Shown: positions 10,507-19,428 of the stretch, piece by piece | How positions within the stretch are numbered: the stretch's first letter is position 1 | Layout: the number at the start of each line of letters is the position of its first letter | Assembly (NCBI RefSeq): GCF_025137375.1 | Contig: NZ_CP073720.1 | Location: 4,116,501 to 4,180,500, forward strand | DNA length: 64,000 nt | Origin: Dactylosporangium fulvum | Lineage (GTDB): Bacteria; Actinomycetota; Actinomycetes; Mycobacteriales; Micromonosporaceae | Direction: 5' to 3' | Notes under the pieces: model-generated | What the model saw: only the letters and a program-made list of their open reading frames with translations | Databases searched by the model: none | Told to the model about the DNA's origin: nothing | Translations under genes and position numbers: made by a program

Positions 10507-10958
10507 GCGTGGCTGCCCGGGCGCGGTGGTACCGGCTCGTTGACCAGCAGCCAGTACATCCCCAGGACGTTCGTGGCCCGCACGAAGTCGGTGAAGATGA
10601 CGGGCTTGCGCACGTAGCTGTTGGCGCCGAGCCGGTAGCTCTCGACGATGTCGCGTTCCTCGCTCGACGTGGTGAGCACGACGACCGGCAGCGCCTGGGT
10701 CGACGGCGCGGCCCGGAGCCGCTGCAGGACCTCGAGGCCGTCGTACTTCGGCAGCTTCATGTCGAGCAGGACCAGGGCGGGCTGCAGGGGCGGCCGCCCG
10801 TCCGGCGGCAGCAGCAGGTCGAGGGCCTCGGCGCCGTCGCTGGCGATCACCACCTGGTTGGTGATGTTGTTCTTGGCGAACGCCCGCAGGGTGAACGTCA
10901 CGTCGTCCGGGTTGTCCTCGACGAGCAGGATGACACCGTCGTTCATTTCCTCGTTCAT
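10503..10958 (-). CDS. Single-domain response regulator (Rcp1-like)
   Basis: A 151-residue receiver with no output domain. ILLVEDNPDDV supplies the acidic pocket, ALVLLDMKLP the phospho-acceptor Asp, VLTTSS the switch Thr and YVRKPV the conserved Lys. The layout, with an extended insertion after beta-2 (LLPPDGRPPLQ), matches Rcp1-type regulators that pair with phytochrome-like kinases. It probably shuttles phosphate between the PAS kinase upstream and the hybrid kinase downstream. It overlaps both by 4 bases (ATGA). A second ATG 12 bases downstream is possible. Confidence 0.92.
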
Positions 10959-12148
10959 GGCCGCTCCGCGGCCGTGGCGGTGTCGATGTGCCGCTCCGGC
11001 GCCAGGGTGAAGCGGAAGGTCGAGCCCTCGCCGACCCGGCTCTCGGCCCGGATCCACCCGCCGTGGCGGCTGACGATCCGGTGCACGATGGCCAGGCCGA
11101 TGCCGCTGCCGTCGAACTCGCTGGCCGCGTGCAGCCGCTGGAACGGCTCGAACAGCTTGGCGGCGAAGCGCATGTCGAAGCCGGCGCCGTTGTCCCGCAC
11201 GTAGAACACGTCCGGCGGCTCGCGGTCCACCTCGACGAGTGCGTCCGCGTGTTGCCCGGTGAACTTCCACGCGTTGCCGATGAGGTTCTGCAGCACGAGC
11301 CGGACCAGGTCGGGGTCGCCGGGGGCGGTGAGCCCCGGTGCGATCCGCACCTCGACCCGCCGGTCCGGTTCGACGGTACGCAGCTCGTCGACGACCCGCC
11401 GGGCGAGGTCCGTGACGTCGACCGTGCTGCGGTGCAGCTCGGTGCGGGTGGCACGGGACAGGTCGAGCAGGTCGTCGATCATCTGGCTCATCCGCGCCAC
11501 GTTGGCCTGGAGTCGTCCCAGGTATTCGCGGCCCTCCGCGTCGAGCCGGTCGGCGTAGTCCTCGACCAGCAGCTGCGCGTAGCCGTCCAGGGACCGCAGC
11601 GGCGCCCGCAGGTCGTGCGACACCGAATACGCGAACGCGTCGAGCTCCCGCGTCGACGCCTGCAGCTCCGCGGTGCGCTGCTGCACGCGGTCCTCGAGCT
11701 CGGCGTTGAGCCTGCGGACCTGTTCCTCGGCCCGCTTGCGGTCGGTGATGTCGGTGGAGATGCCGCACACCGCGTACGCGCGGCCGCCGTCGTCGATGAG
11801 CGGGAACTTGACGGTGATGTACGTGTGGAGGCCGTCCTCGCCGGGCGCGGTCTCCTCCATCGACACCGGCCGCCCGCGCTCGGCGGCCTGCAGGTCGTTG
11901 GCGCGGAACGCCGAAGCGATCGGCTCCGGGAACAGGTCGTGGTCGGTCAGCCCGACGATCGTGTCCCGGGAGACGTCGAACAGCCGCTCGTACTCGCGGT
12001 TGACGAGCATGTAGTGCCCGTCCAGGTCGCGCATGTAGATGACGGCGGAGGTGTTGTCGATGAGCGCGAGCAGCTGGTCGGCACCGACCCGCGGGTCGTG
12101 GCCGGGCGCCGCGCGCGCCGACGGCGAGTGCAGGGTCTCCGGGTTCAC
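10955..12148 (-). CDS. PAS-domain histidine kinase, phytochrome-kinase-like
   Basis: A 397-residue soluble kinase from GTG 12148. A PAS domain (residues 22-150) holds IYMRDLDGHYMLVNREYERL and ends with CGISTDITDRKRAEE. A coiled segment (RRLNAELEDRVQQRTAELQ) leads to the H box AYSVSHDLRAPLRSL, then N and G boxes (QNLIGNAWKFT, VRDNGAGFDM, DGSGIGLAIV). The H-box style SHDLRAPLRSLDGYAQLL is that of the bacteriophytochrome-kinase group, but no GAF or PHY module is present. Its start overlaps the upstream unknown gene by 4 bases, so that gene may supply or sense the signal. Confidence 0.9.
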   Translation of the reverse strand: MNPETLHSPSARAAPGHDPRVGADQLLALIDNTSAVIYMRDLDGHYMLVNREYERLFDVSRDTIVGLTDHDLFPEPIASAFRANDLQAAERGRPVSMEETAPGEDGLHTYITVKFPLIDDGGRAYAVCGISTDITDRKRAEEQVRRLNAELEDRVQQRTAELQASTRELDAFAYSVSHDLRAPLRSLDGYAQLLVEDYADRLDAEGREYLGRLQANVARMSQMIDDLLDLSRATRTELHRSTVDVTDLARRVVDELRTVEPDRRVEVRIAPGLTAPGDPDLVRLVLQNLIGNAWKFTGQHADALVEVDREPPDVFYVRDNGAGFDMRFAAKLFEPFQRLHAASEFDGSGIGLAIVHRIVSRHGGWIRAESRVGEGSTFRFTLAPERHIDTATAAERP

Positions 12149-13584
12149 GGCGCGCCTTCCGCCGGCCGCGCGGGCCCGGTCAGGTCGTCGGCCGTGGGAC
12201 GCTGCCGCAGGGCCGAGGTGCCGTCGAACCCGACCGCCGCCGAGAGGTCGCCGGGTGCGTCGGCGCGCAGGGCGGCGAGCCCGGTCAGTACCTCCAGCTC
12301 CGCCGTCGGCAGGCCACGCAACGCGACCAGTGGATGGTGCTGCCGCACGCGGGTCAGGTGCTCCAGCGCGGTCTCGTCCATCCCGGTCGTACCGCGCCGG
12401 TTGGAGACGACGCCCGGGTCGCCGTAGCCGCTCCGGTCCCGCGCCCGCTGCGGGTTGAAGAGGTACCGCTTGCTCAGCATCAGGTGGACGCCGGACATCC
12501 GGGCGTTGGCCTGGAGCACCAGGTGCAGCGCGGCCAGCACGGGGAACCGGCCGACCAGCATCCGCAGCTGCGTCTGCGTCGCCTGGGCGAGTCCGTCCTC
12601 CGGGTCGCACCGCTGGAGCACGAGCTCGGTCAGCGCCGGCACGTCGGCGACGGCGGCGAGCCGGTCGCGCTCGGCGGGCAGCAGCCCGGGCCCCATCCGG
12701 TGCAGGTGCTCGCGGAACCCCGGTGCCTCGGTGCCGAGCACCAGGTCGCGCTCCAGCGCCTCCGGGTCCAGCGCGCCGCTGGGCGGGACGTCGCCGGGCC
12801 GCCAGTGCACCGCGAATTGGCGGAACACGTCCATGAAGTGGCCCGCGCTGAGTCCTTCGGCGGGCGGCAGCGCCGCGAAGTCCGCGTTGAGCTTCCGCAT
12901 GCCCTCCAGGAGCAGGGCGGCGACGCCGAGCCGGTGCAGGGCCTCGGCGCCGAGCAGGTCGACGCTGCCGTCGGCGAGCGGGCCCACGGCCAGGTTCACC
13001 GCGCGCTCGAACGTCTCCGACAGCTTGATCAGCTCGAAGAAGCGCACCTCGTCGACCGCCGCCGTGTAGGTGCGCAACGCCCCGTCGTCGAACACGCCCG
13101 GCAGGACCGCGAGCCGGGCACCGCCCCACCATGCCTCGCTCGGCGGCAGGTTCCAGCGGGTCAGCGACGCGTACGTGTCGCGGTGCGGGTGCCCGGTGCC
13201 GCTGTGCTCGGCGAGGCGGTGGAAGTACTCGAGGAAGCCGATCGGCTCGACGCCGACGCCGACACCGACGTCGAAGGCCCGCTCCGGGGTCGCGCGGTGG
13301 GCGGGGTGCCGCTCCTGGAAGTGCCGGCCCAGGCCGGCGCCCACGAGTCCCAGCAGGACCAGCAGTTGGCAGGTGTCACGGGGGCCGTATCGCTCGGGTG
13401 TGTCGAGGAGCGGCCCGACGGCGTGCTGGACCATCGCCGGGAACGCGTCGGGCGGCTCGCGGCCGGCGAGGATGTCCCGGTTGAGGGCGGTCATCGGGCC
13501 GATGACCCATCGGTTCACCGCGGCCGTGGGGTCGTCGTCGACCCCGGGCGACACGACCGCTGCCTCGTGACGCGCCGTGTCCAT
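12145..13584 (-). CDS. Unknown 479-aa protein heading the signalling operon
   Basis: A soluble, largely helical protein, first gene of a four-gene coupled operon with two histidine kinases and a receiver. Visible features are VGVGVGVEPIGFLEYFHRLA, ALHLVLQANARMSGVHLMLS and an Arg/Gly-rich SNRRGTTGMDE near residue 395. I do not recognise the family with confidence. The all-helical build and late HLMLSKRYLFN and GTTGMD stretches faintly recall the IDO/TDO/PrnB heme-dioxygenase superfamily, but this is a guess. The tight coupling suggests a sensory or enzymatic partner. A dyad lies 36-53 bases upstream of its ATG. Confidence 0.75.
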   Translation of the reverse strand: MDTARHEAAVVSPGVDDDPTAAVNRWVIGPMTALNRDILAGREPPDAFPAMVQHAVGPLLDTPERYGPRDTCQLLVLLGLVGAGLGRHFQERHPAHRATPERAFDVGVGVGVEPIGFLEYFHRLAEHSGTGHPHRDTYASLTRWNLPPSEAWWGGARLAVLPGVFDDGALRTYTAAVDEVRFFELIKLSETFERAVNLAVGPLADGSVDLLGAEALHRLGVAALLLEGMRKLNADFAALPPAEGLSAGHFMDVFRQFAVHWRPGDVPPSGALDPEALERDLVLGTEAPGFREHLHRMGPGLLPAERDRLAAVADVPALTELVLQRCDPEDGLAQATQTQLRMLVGRFPVLAALHLVLQANARMSGVHLMLSKRYLFNPQRARDRSGYGDPGVVSNRRGTTGMDETALEHLTRVRQHHPLVALRGLPTAELEVLTGLAALRADAPGDLSAAVGFDGTSALRQRPTADDLTGPARPAEGAP

Positions 13585-13619
13585 GCCCAGAAGCTAACAC
13601 GTAGAGTGAAGACTTGCTT

Positions 13620-13637
13620 GCATTCGGTAGCGAATGC
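13620..13637. promoter_or_regulatory. Operator-like dyad between divergent transcription units
   Basis: GCATTCG at 13620-13626 and CGAATGC at 13631-13637 form a perfect 7-bp dyad with a 4-base spacer GTAG. It lies between the start of the signalling operon (13584, minus) and nhaA (13739, plus), where a repressor could control one or both. No matching regulator gene adjoins it. Confidence 0.4.
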
Positions 13638-13738
13638 GGGCGATTCGCGGATGCCGTAGGGTGTCATCCAGGTGTGCCGGGAAGTCTGGTCGGCGATGTC
13701 CTCGTGGACATCCCCGTTTCCGACCCCCAGGAGCCACC

Positions 13739-15031
13739 ATGACCCGTAGCCGCGCACGCCGCCTGCTCGAACGCGGCACGTGGCCCGAGGTCAGCCGGAT
13801 CGGTGACGTCCTGCGCACCGAGTCGATCGGCGGCCTGCTCCTCCTCGTCGCGACCGTCGTCGCCCTGCTGTGGTCCAACTCGCCCTGGTCGGCCTCGTAT
13901 GCGGCGCTGTCCGGCGTCCGGGTCGGTCCCGCCGCCTGGCACCTCGACCTGACCCTCGCCGGCTGGGCCGCCGACGGACTGCTCGCGGTGTTCTTCTTCG
14001 TCGCCGGGCTGGAGCTCAAGCGGGAGTTCGTCGCCGGTGACCTCCGCGACCCGCGCCGGGCCGTGCTGCCCGTGGCGGCCGCCGTGGGCGGGATGGTCGT
14101 GCCCGCGGTCATCTACACGCTGGTGAACGCCACCGCCGCCGGTGGCTCCCTCGCCGGCTGGGCGGTGCCGACCGCGACCGACATCGCGTTCGCGCTCGCG
14201 GTGCTCGGCGTGATCAGCACCCACCTGCCGGCCGCGCTGCGCACCTTCCTGCTCACGCTCGCCGTCGTCGACGACCTGCTGGCGATCGTCATCATCGCCG
14301 TCTTCTACACCGCCGCGCTGGCCTGGCTGCCGTTGCTGCTGGCGGCCGTGCCGCTGGCCGGCTTCGGCCTGCTGGTGCGCCGCGGCGTCACGTCCGCCTG
14401 GCTGCTCCTGCCCCTCGCCGTGGCGACCTGGGCGCTGGTCCACGCCGCCGGGATCCACGCCACGGTCGCCGGTGTGCTGCTGGCGTTCACCGTCCCGGTC
14501 CGGCCGGCGGCCGGCGCCCCGGGCGCGGGCCTGGCCCACCGGCTCGAGCACCGGTGGCGCCCGCTGTCGGCCGGCGTGGCGGTGCCGGTGTTCGCCTTCT
14601 TCGCCGCCGGTGTCTCGATCGCCGGCGTCGGCGGCGGTACGGGCATCGCCAACGCGGTCACGCTCGGCATCGCCGTCGGCCTGGTCGCCGGCAAGACCGT
14701 CGGCGTCGTCGGCGCGACCTGGCTGGTGCAGCGGTTCACCCGCGCCCGGCTCGCCGAAGGCGTGTCCTGGTGGGACGTGCTCGGCATCGGGCTCCTCGGC
14801 GGCGTCGGGTTCACCGTCTCGCTGCTCATCGCCGAGCTCGCCTTCGGCACGGGCACCACGCAGGACGGCTACGCGAAGATCGGCGTCCTGCTCGGCTCGA
14901 CGACCGCCGCCGTGCTGGCCGCCGTCGTGCTGCGGCTGCGCAACCGGTACTACCGCCTGCTGTGCGCCGAGGAAGAGGTCGACGCCGACGCCGACGGCGT
15001 GCCGGACGTCTATGAGCGCACCGACCGGTGA
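13739..15031 (+). CDS. nhaA: Na+/H+ antiporter NhaA
   Basis: A 430-residue inner-membrane antiporter that exchanges sodium for protons in pH and salt balance. Family signatures are FFFVAGLELKREFVAGDLRD, the essential pair VVDDLLAIVIIA, PTATDIAFALAVLG and the late GGVGFTVSLLIAELAF. About 11-12 membrane segments are visible. ATG 13739 has AGGAG 5 bases upstream. The acidic tail (EEEVDADADGVPDVYERTDR) is an extension that looks like a calcium-type DxDxDG loop. It stands alone between a divergent operon and the Hsp70-like gene. Confidence 0.95.
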   Translation: MTRSRARRLLERGTWPEVSRIGDVLRTESIGGLLLLVATVVALLWSNSPWSASYAALSGVRVGPAAWHLDLTLAGWAADGLLAVFFFVAGLELKREFVAGDLRDPRRAVLPVAAAVGGMVVPAVIYTLVNATAAGGSLAGWAVPTATDIAFALAVLGVISTHLPAALRTFLLTLAVVDDLLAIVIIAVFYTAALAWLPLLLAAVPLAGFGLLVRRGVTSAWLLLPLAVATWALVHAAGIHATVAGVLLAFTVPVRPAAGAPGAGLAHRLEHRWRPLSAGVAVPVFAFFAAGVSIAGVGGGTGIANAVTLGIAVGLVAGKTVGVVGATWLVQRFTRARLAEGVSWWDVLGIGLLGGVGFTVSLLIAELAFGTGTTQDGYAKIGVLLGSTTAAVLAAVVLRLRNRYYRLLCAEEEVDADADGVPDVYERTDR

Positions 15032-15089
15032 CGCGGGCAACCCTGCCACCGGAACAGGTAGCCGCACGCGCCGTTGAGAGGATCTGGCC

Positions 15090-17093
15090 GTGGCGGGGAG
15101 TCCGTATATTGGCCACGTGGACGTGCGAGAGTACCGACTCGGGGTCGACTTCGGTACCTCGAACACCGTGGCGATGCTGGCCTGGCCCGACGGCAACGTG
15201 CGGCCCCTGCTCTTCGACGGCTCGCCGACACTGCCGTCCGCCGTCTACGCCGACCCGCACGCCGGGCTGCTCGTGGGCCGCGACGCGGCGCACGCCGCCC
15301 GGGTCAGCCCGGAGCGGTTCGAGCCCAACCCGAAGCGGCGCATCGACGAGGCCACCGTGCTGCTCGGCGACCACGAGATCCCCACCGTCGACCTCATCGC
15401 GGCGGTGCTCGCCCGGGTCGTCGGCGAGGCGCGGCGGGTCTCCGGCGGCCCGATCGGCCAGGTCACGCTGACCTTTCCGGCCGCCTGGGCGCAGACCCGG
15501 CGCGGCGTCCTGCTGGCGGCCGCCGAGCGCGCCGGCCTCGGTGCCGTCGCCCTGCTGCCCGAGCCGGTGGCCGCCGCCCAGGTCTTCCGCGCGATCAGCG
15601 CCGCCAACGCCGGCCCGGGCTCGACCTTCGTCGTGTACGACCTGGGCGCCGGCACCTTCGACGCGTCGGTGGTCCGGCACGGCGCCGGCACGTTCGAGGT
15701 GCTCTCCGCCGAGGGCCTGAGCACCAGCGGCGGCCTCGACATCGACGCCGCGATCGTCGCCCACCTCGGCGCGATCCACGCCGCCCGCGACCCCGCCGCC
15801 TGGAGCCGGCTCCTGCACCCCACCGGCAGCGCCGACCGGCGCGCGAACCGGCTGCTGTGGGACGACGTCCGCTCGGCCAAGGAGATGCTGTCCCGCACCT
15901 CCACCACGATGATCCACATCCCGGCGTTCGACGTGGACGTCCCGCTCGGACGCGACCAGTTCGAGCAGCTGGCGCGGCCGATCCTGACCGCGACGGTGAC
16001 CGCGACCCGGGCCGCGATCGCGTCGGCGGGCCTGAGCCCGGCCGACATCGCCGGCGTCTTCCTCGTCGGCGGCGGCAGCCGGATCCCGCTGGTCGCCACG
16101 CTGCTGCACCAGGCCCTCGGCGTCGCCCCGACGGCGGTCGAGCAGCCGGAACTCGTGGTGGCGCAGGGCGCGGTCGGCGCTGCGGTGTCCGGGTCGCCGG
16201 TCTCGCCCGGTGCCGGCGGGCCGTTCCCGCCGGGTGCCGCTGGGTCCGTGGCGCCGTTCGCGGTTTCCGGGCCGCCGGTCTCGCCCGGTGCCGGCGGGCC
16301 GTTCCCGCCGGGTGCTGCCGGGTCCGTGGCGCCGTTCGCGGTGTCCGGGCCGCCCGCCACGCCGACGTCGGCGGTGCCGGCGTCGGGCGCACCCGTGTCG
16401 GGCGCACCCGTGTCGCCCGGGTTCGGCATGGCGCACGTCGCCGCCTACCCGGCGCCGTCGTCGGGCCCACCCGCCCCGCCGGTCGGCATCGAACCACCGC
16501 CGTTGCGTCCCGGGCCCACCCCGCCGTCGTCCGGCCGGACCACGGTGCCGCCGAACGGCTACGGCGCGGCGCCCCCGGCCGTGCCCGCCCCGCCGTCGTC
16601 CGGCCCGAAGCGCCGCACCGGCGTGCTCGTCGCGGCCGCCGTCGTCGTGCTGCTGGTGATCGGCCTCGGCGTCTACGGCCTGACCAAGCTCGGCGGCACC
16701 GGTGACGACAACTCGGGCGACCGGTCGACGGGCCAGCGGCAGACGACCGGAGGTGAGGAGACGCACGGTGAGCAGGTGGCGGCCGACGTCGAGCAGGACA
16801 ACGTCGACTGGTACACCACCGCCACGGCATACACCGCCAAGCCCGGCCGGACCGTCGCGTACCAGTGCCCGCCCGAGGGGACGATCGGCCCCGTGTGGGG
16901 CTCCGGCCCGTACACACTCGACTCCTCGGTCTGCACCGCGGCCGTCCACGCCGGGTACATCAACCTCGCCGACGGCGGCCGGGTCGTCATCAAGATTCTC
17001 GACGGGCAGGAGTCCTACACCGCCAGCACCCAGTTCGGGATCGTGACGGCCGCCTACGACGATTACCCGTGGTCGTTCAACATCGTGGGGTGA
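15090..17093 (+). CDS. Membrane-anchored Hsp70-like ATPase with extracytoplasmic LCCL domain
   Basis: A 667-residue fusion. Residues 15-380 are an Hsp70/actin-fold ATPase: GVDFGTSNTVAM (phosphate 1), VVYDLGAGTFDASVV (phosphate 2), VFLVGGGSRIPLV (adenosine). The peptide-binding domain of DnaK is missing. A Pro/Gly/Ala linker with two 26-residue repeats follows, then one membrane helix near 510-530 (TGVLVAAAVVVLLVIGLGVY). The end, about 570-667, fits an LCCL domain (CPPEGTIGPVWGSGPYTLDS, then SVCTAAVHAGYI). The ATPase should be cytoplasmic and the LCCL outside. GTG 15090 has AGAGG 8 bases upstream. Role unknown; signal transmission across the membrane is inferred. Confidence 0.85.
   Translation: MAGSPYIGHVDVREYRLGVDFGTSNTVAMLAWPDGNVRPLLFDGSPTLPSAVYADPHAGLLVGRDAAHAARVSPERFEPNPKRRIDEATVLLGDHEIPTVDLIAAVLARVVGEARRVSGGPIGQVTLTFPAAWAQTRRGVLLAAAERAGLGAVALLPEPVAAAQVFRAISAANAGPGSTFVVYDLGAGTFDASVVRHGAGTFEVLSAEGLSTSGGLDIDAAIVAHLGAIHAARDPAAWSRLLHPTGSADRRANRLLWDDVRSAKEMLSRTSTTMIHIPAFDVDVPLGRDQFEQLARPILTATVTATRAAIASAGLSPADIAGVFLVGGGSRIPLVATLLHQALGVAPTAVEQPELVVAQGAVGAAVSGSPVSPGAGGPFPPGAAGSVAPFAVSGPPVSPGAGGPFPPGAAGSVAPFAVSGPPATPTSAVPASGAPVSGAPVSPGFGMAHVAAYPAPSSGPPAPPVGIEPPPLRPGPTPPSSGRTTVPPNGYGAAPPAVPAPPSSGPKRRTGVLVAAAVVVLLVIGLGVYGLTKLGGTGDDNSGDRSTGQRQTTGGEETHGEQVAADVEQDNVDWYTTATAYTAKPGRTVAYQCPPEGTIGPVWGSGPYTLDSSVCTAAVHAGYINLADGGRVVIKILDGQESYTASTQFGIVTAAYDDYPWSFNIVG
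16197..16352 (+). repeat. Two tandem 78-bp in-frame repeats in the Hsp70-LCCL linker
   Basis: Units at 16197-16274 and 16275-16352 are nearly identical and begin CCGGTCTCGCCCGGTGCC. Each encodes a 26-residue block containing SPGAGGPFPPGAAGSVAPF. Only a few bases differ, so the duplication is recent or kept by gene conversion. Confidence 0.85.
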
Positions 17094-17096
17094 GCG

Positions 17097-17700
17097 GGAG
17101 ACCTCGGCTGGACATCAACCCGGCTTGAGGTCCTACAGACCCGGTCCGTCTTCGCGACCGGCGTGGTCTCCGGGATCTTCCTCGTCGGCACCACGTCGGG
17201 CGTGACCTTCCTCGTCACGTCGGTGATCAGCGGGATCCTCGTCGCGATCGGTGGCATGTTCTGGGTGTTGGTCCTGGCGCTCGGGGTGCTCGCCCTCGCC
17301 GTGGCGCACCTGGCCGCCGTGCCGGTGGCCGAGCGTGCCCCGGCGACGGCCGAACCGGCGCTCCCGGCCCCGGTCGAGGCAGCGGCCGGGCACACGGCGA
17401 TGCCGGAGCCGGACGAGCCGGCGCCGGCCCCGAAGCGGACGGTCGACCTGCGCGGCACCATGCTGGTCATCGGCCAGGTGCCCGACCTGCCCGCGCTCAT
17501 CCTGTTCTCGGCGTTCAACAACTTCCTCGGCGGCGTGTTCATGGCGCTCATGGACGCCTACGGGCTGTCGCTGGTCTCCGTGGAGGCGTGGGGCCTGCTC
17601 TGGGGCGTGCTGAGCACCGGCTTCATCGTCGGCGGCCTGCTCATCGCCCGCACCGGCCTGGGCAAGAACCCGGTCTGGCTGCTGCTCGCGGTCGACCGAC
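17097..17700 (+). pseudogene. Internal fragment of an MFS transporter (DHA3-like)
   Basis: About 200 codons of a major facilitator protein with neither end. It has two membrane helices (VSGIFLVGTTSGVTFLV, VISGILVAIGGMFWVLVLA), an Ala/Pro/Glu-rich loop and then RGTMLVIGQVPDLPALILF, SAFNNFLGGVFMALMDAYGL and GLLWGVLSTGFIVGGLLIAR. This is the central region of DHA3-type exporters. The frame is open from just after the Hsp70 stop with no start or ribosome site, and homology ends abruptly after NPVWLLLAV near 17690. About half of a 400-residue carrier is missing, so it is a deletion remnant. Confidence 0.75.
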
Positions 17701-17811
17701 GGCGCGGGCGCCCGAACGATCGGCGACTGGTTCGGCACCGGCGCAGACCCCGGAGCCGGCCCCGGCCTGACGCCGGGCAGCCGGGCCGGGTGACGGGGCC
17801 GGCAGCGGGAA

Positions 17812-19245
17812 CTACTGCCCCACCAGCCACTTCCGGGGCGCCGCGAGTCTGCGGGCCTGCGGCGGGCCCCACGAGCCCTGCGGGTACGGCTGCGGGCGGG
17901 GGCGGTTGTCGAGGAGCGGCTGGGCGACCTTCCACACCGCCGACAGGCCGTCGGGGCGGGTGAACAGGGAGCGGTCGCCGAGCAGGATGTCGTGGATCAA
18001 CCGTACGTAGGGCGGCAGCGGCGCGGCGTCCGGCAGCTGGGCCAGCGGGAGGCGGGCGTCGGCCGGCTCGACGTACAACTCCACCCCGGGTTTCTTCGCG
18101 AGCAACCGCACGTCGATCTCGCCCGACCCGGACAGGGAGAACGAGATGACGTTGGCCTGCCCGGGCAGTTCGCCGAAGGGGCCGTGCGGGGTGCGCAGGA
18201 CGAGGCTGACCCGCTCCTCGCTCACGGCGAGCCGCTTGCCGGTCCGCAGCAGGAACGGCACACCCCGCCAGCGCGGGTTGTCGATCCACAGGCGCGCGGC
18301 GACGAACGTGTCCGTCCGGGACCGTGCCGCGACGCCCGGCTCGTCGCGGTAGCCGGTGAACTGGCCCAGGACGACCTCCGCCGGGTCGAGCGGGCGGAAC
18401 GAGCGGATGACCTTCTCCCGCGCGGCCTGGAGGTCGGTGGCGCCGAGGCTCGCCGGCGGCTCCATCGTGACCTCGGCGGCGACCTGGAACAGGTGCGTCA
18501 CGAGCATGTCCAGCACCGCCCCGGTGGCGTCGTAGAACGCGGCGCGGTCGGTGATGCCGAGCGTCTCCGGGACGTCGATCTGCACGCTCTCGATGTGGTC
18601 GCGGTGCCAGGCCGCGCCGAACAGCTCGTTGGCGAAGCGCAGCACGTGCAGGTTCTGCGTGGCCTCCTTGCCGAGGAAGTGGTCGATCCGGTAGACCTGC
18701 TCCTCGTCGAGCACCGAGCGCACGGTGCGGTTGAGCGTTCGGAAGCTCGCCGGCGAGGTCCCGAACGGTTTCTCGTAGACGACCCGGGCGCCCTCGGCGA
18801 GCCCGTGCGCGCCGAGGGCCTCGGTGATGCCGGCGAAGGTGACCGGCGGCACGGCGAGGTAGTGCACCAGTTGGGCGTCGTCGCCGACCCGCTCGCGGGC
18901 CTCGCCGATGACGTCGAGCAGGCGGCCCGGGTCGTGCTTGTCGAACCCGTGGCCGGCGAAGAGCAGCCGCCGCTCGAAGTCGCGCCACGCCCGCTTGTCC
19001 GGGTGCGGCCCGAACTTGTCCAGCGCCTCGCGGACGTGGTCGCGGAAGTCCTCGTGCGTGAGGTCGCCGCGGCCGTTGCCGATGAGCACCCAGTCGTCGG
19101 GCAGGAGCCGTTCGAGGGCGAGGGTCATGAACGCCGGCAGGACCATCCGCCTGGCCAGGTCTCCGGTCGCGCCGAACAGCACGAACACGGTCGGCTGCGC
19201 GCACGGCCGGATCGTGGCCCGGCGGGCGCGGGTCGTCGTCGCCAT
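17812..19245 (-). CDS. zwf: Glucose-6-phosphate dehydrogenase
   Basis: A 477-residue cytosolic enzyme that oxidises glucose-6-phosphate to 6-phosphogluconolactone and makes NADPH at the head of the oxidative pentose phosphate pathway. The coenzyme motif is LFGATGDLARR, the catalytic block is YRIDHFLGKEATQN, and the substrate region includes YEKPFGTSPAS. Length fits the family. I chose ATG 19245 (MATTTRARRAT); no ribosome site precedes it and the transcript may be leaderless. It is not linked to other pentose phosphate genes here, so it may be an extra isozyme. Confidence 0.93.
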   Translation of the reverse strand: MATTTRARRATIRPCAQPTVFVLFGATGDLARRMVLPAFMTLALERLLPDDWVLIGNGRGDLTHEDFRDHVREALDKFGPHPDKRAWRDFERRLLFAGHGFDKHDPGRLLDVIGEARERVGDDAQLVHYLAVPPVTFAGITEALGAHGLAEGARVVYEKPFGTSPASFRTLNRTVRSVLDEEQVYRIDHFLGKEATQNLHVLRFANELFGAAWHRDHIESVQIDVPETLGITDRAAFYDATGAVLDMLVTHLFQVAAEVTMEPPASLGATDLQAAREKVIRSFRPLDPAEVVLGQFTGYRDEPGVAARSRTDTFVAARLWIDNPRWRGVPFLLRTGKRLAVSEERVSLVLRTPHGPFGELPGQANVISFSLSGSGEIDVRLLAKKPGVELYVEPADARLPLAQLPDAAPLPPYVRLIHDILLGDRSLFTRPDGLSAVWKVAQPLLDNRPRPQPYPQGSWGPPQARRLAAPRKWLVGQ

Positions 19246-19335
19246 CACGATCACACCGTAGGCACGGCGGGCGGCCCGGCCCGGTGCCCGGCCGCCGGCG
19301 GGGACCACCGTCATCCGGTATCTCACACGCACGGC

Positions 19336-19349
19336 ATGACATTTGTCAT
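19336..19349. promoter_or_regulatory. Dyad upstream of the ABC/two-component operon
   Basis: ATGACA at 19336-19341 and TGTCAT at 19344-19349 are perfect inverted half-sites with a 2-base spacer. The site is 80 bases upstream of the ATPase gene. TTGTCA at 19343-19348 resembles a -35 box and GTACAG sits 17 bases further, so a bound factor would touch RNA polymerase. NarL/LuxR-type regulators often use such half-sites, and one is encoded at the end of this operon. Confidence 0.45.
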
Positions 19350-19428
19350 CGCCGGGCGGTGAACGGTACAGCCGGATCGGTGTACGGCTGCACTACGAGG
19401 CGGCCCGCCACCCCGACAGACTGCTGTC

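Noticed and set aside
10955..12148. A bacteriophytochrome
   Set aside because: The kinase domain is of that style, but there is no GAF or PHY domain and no chromophore Cys; only a PAS domain lies upstream.
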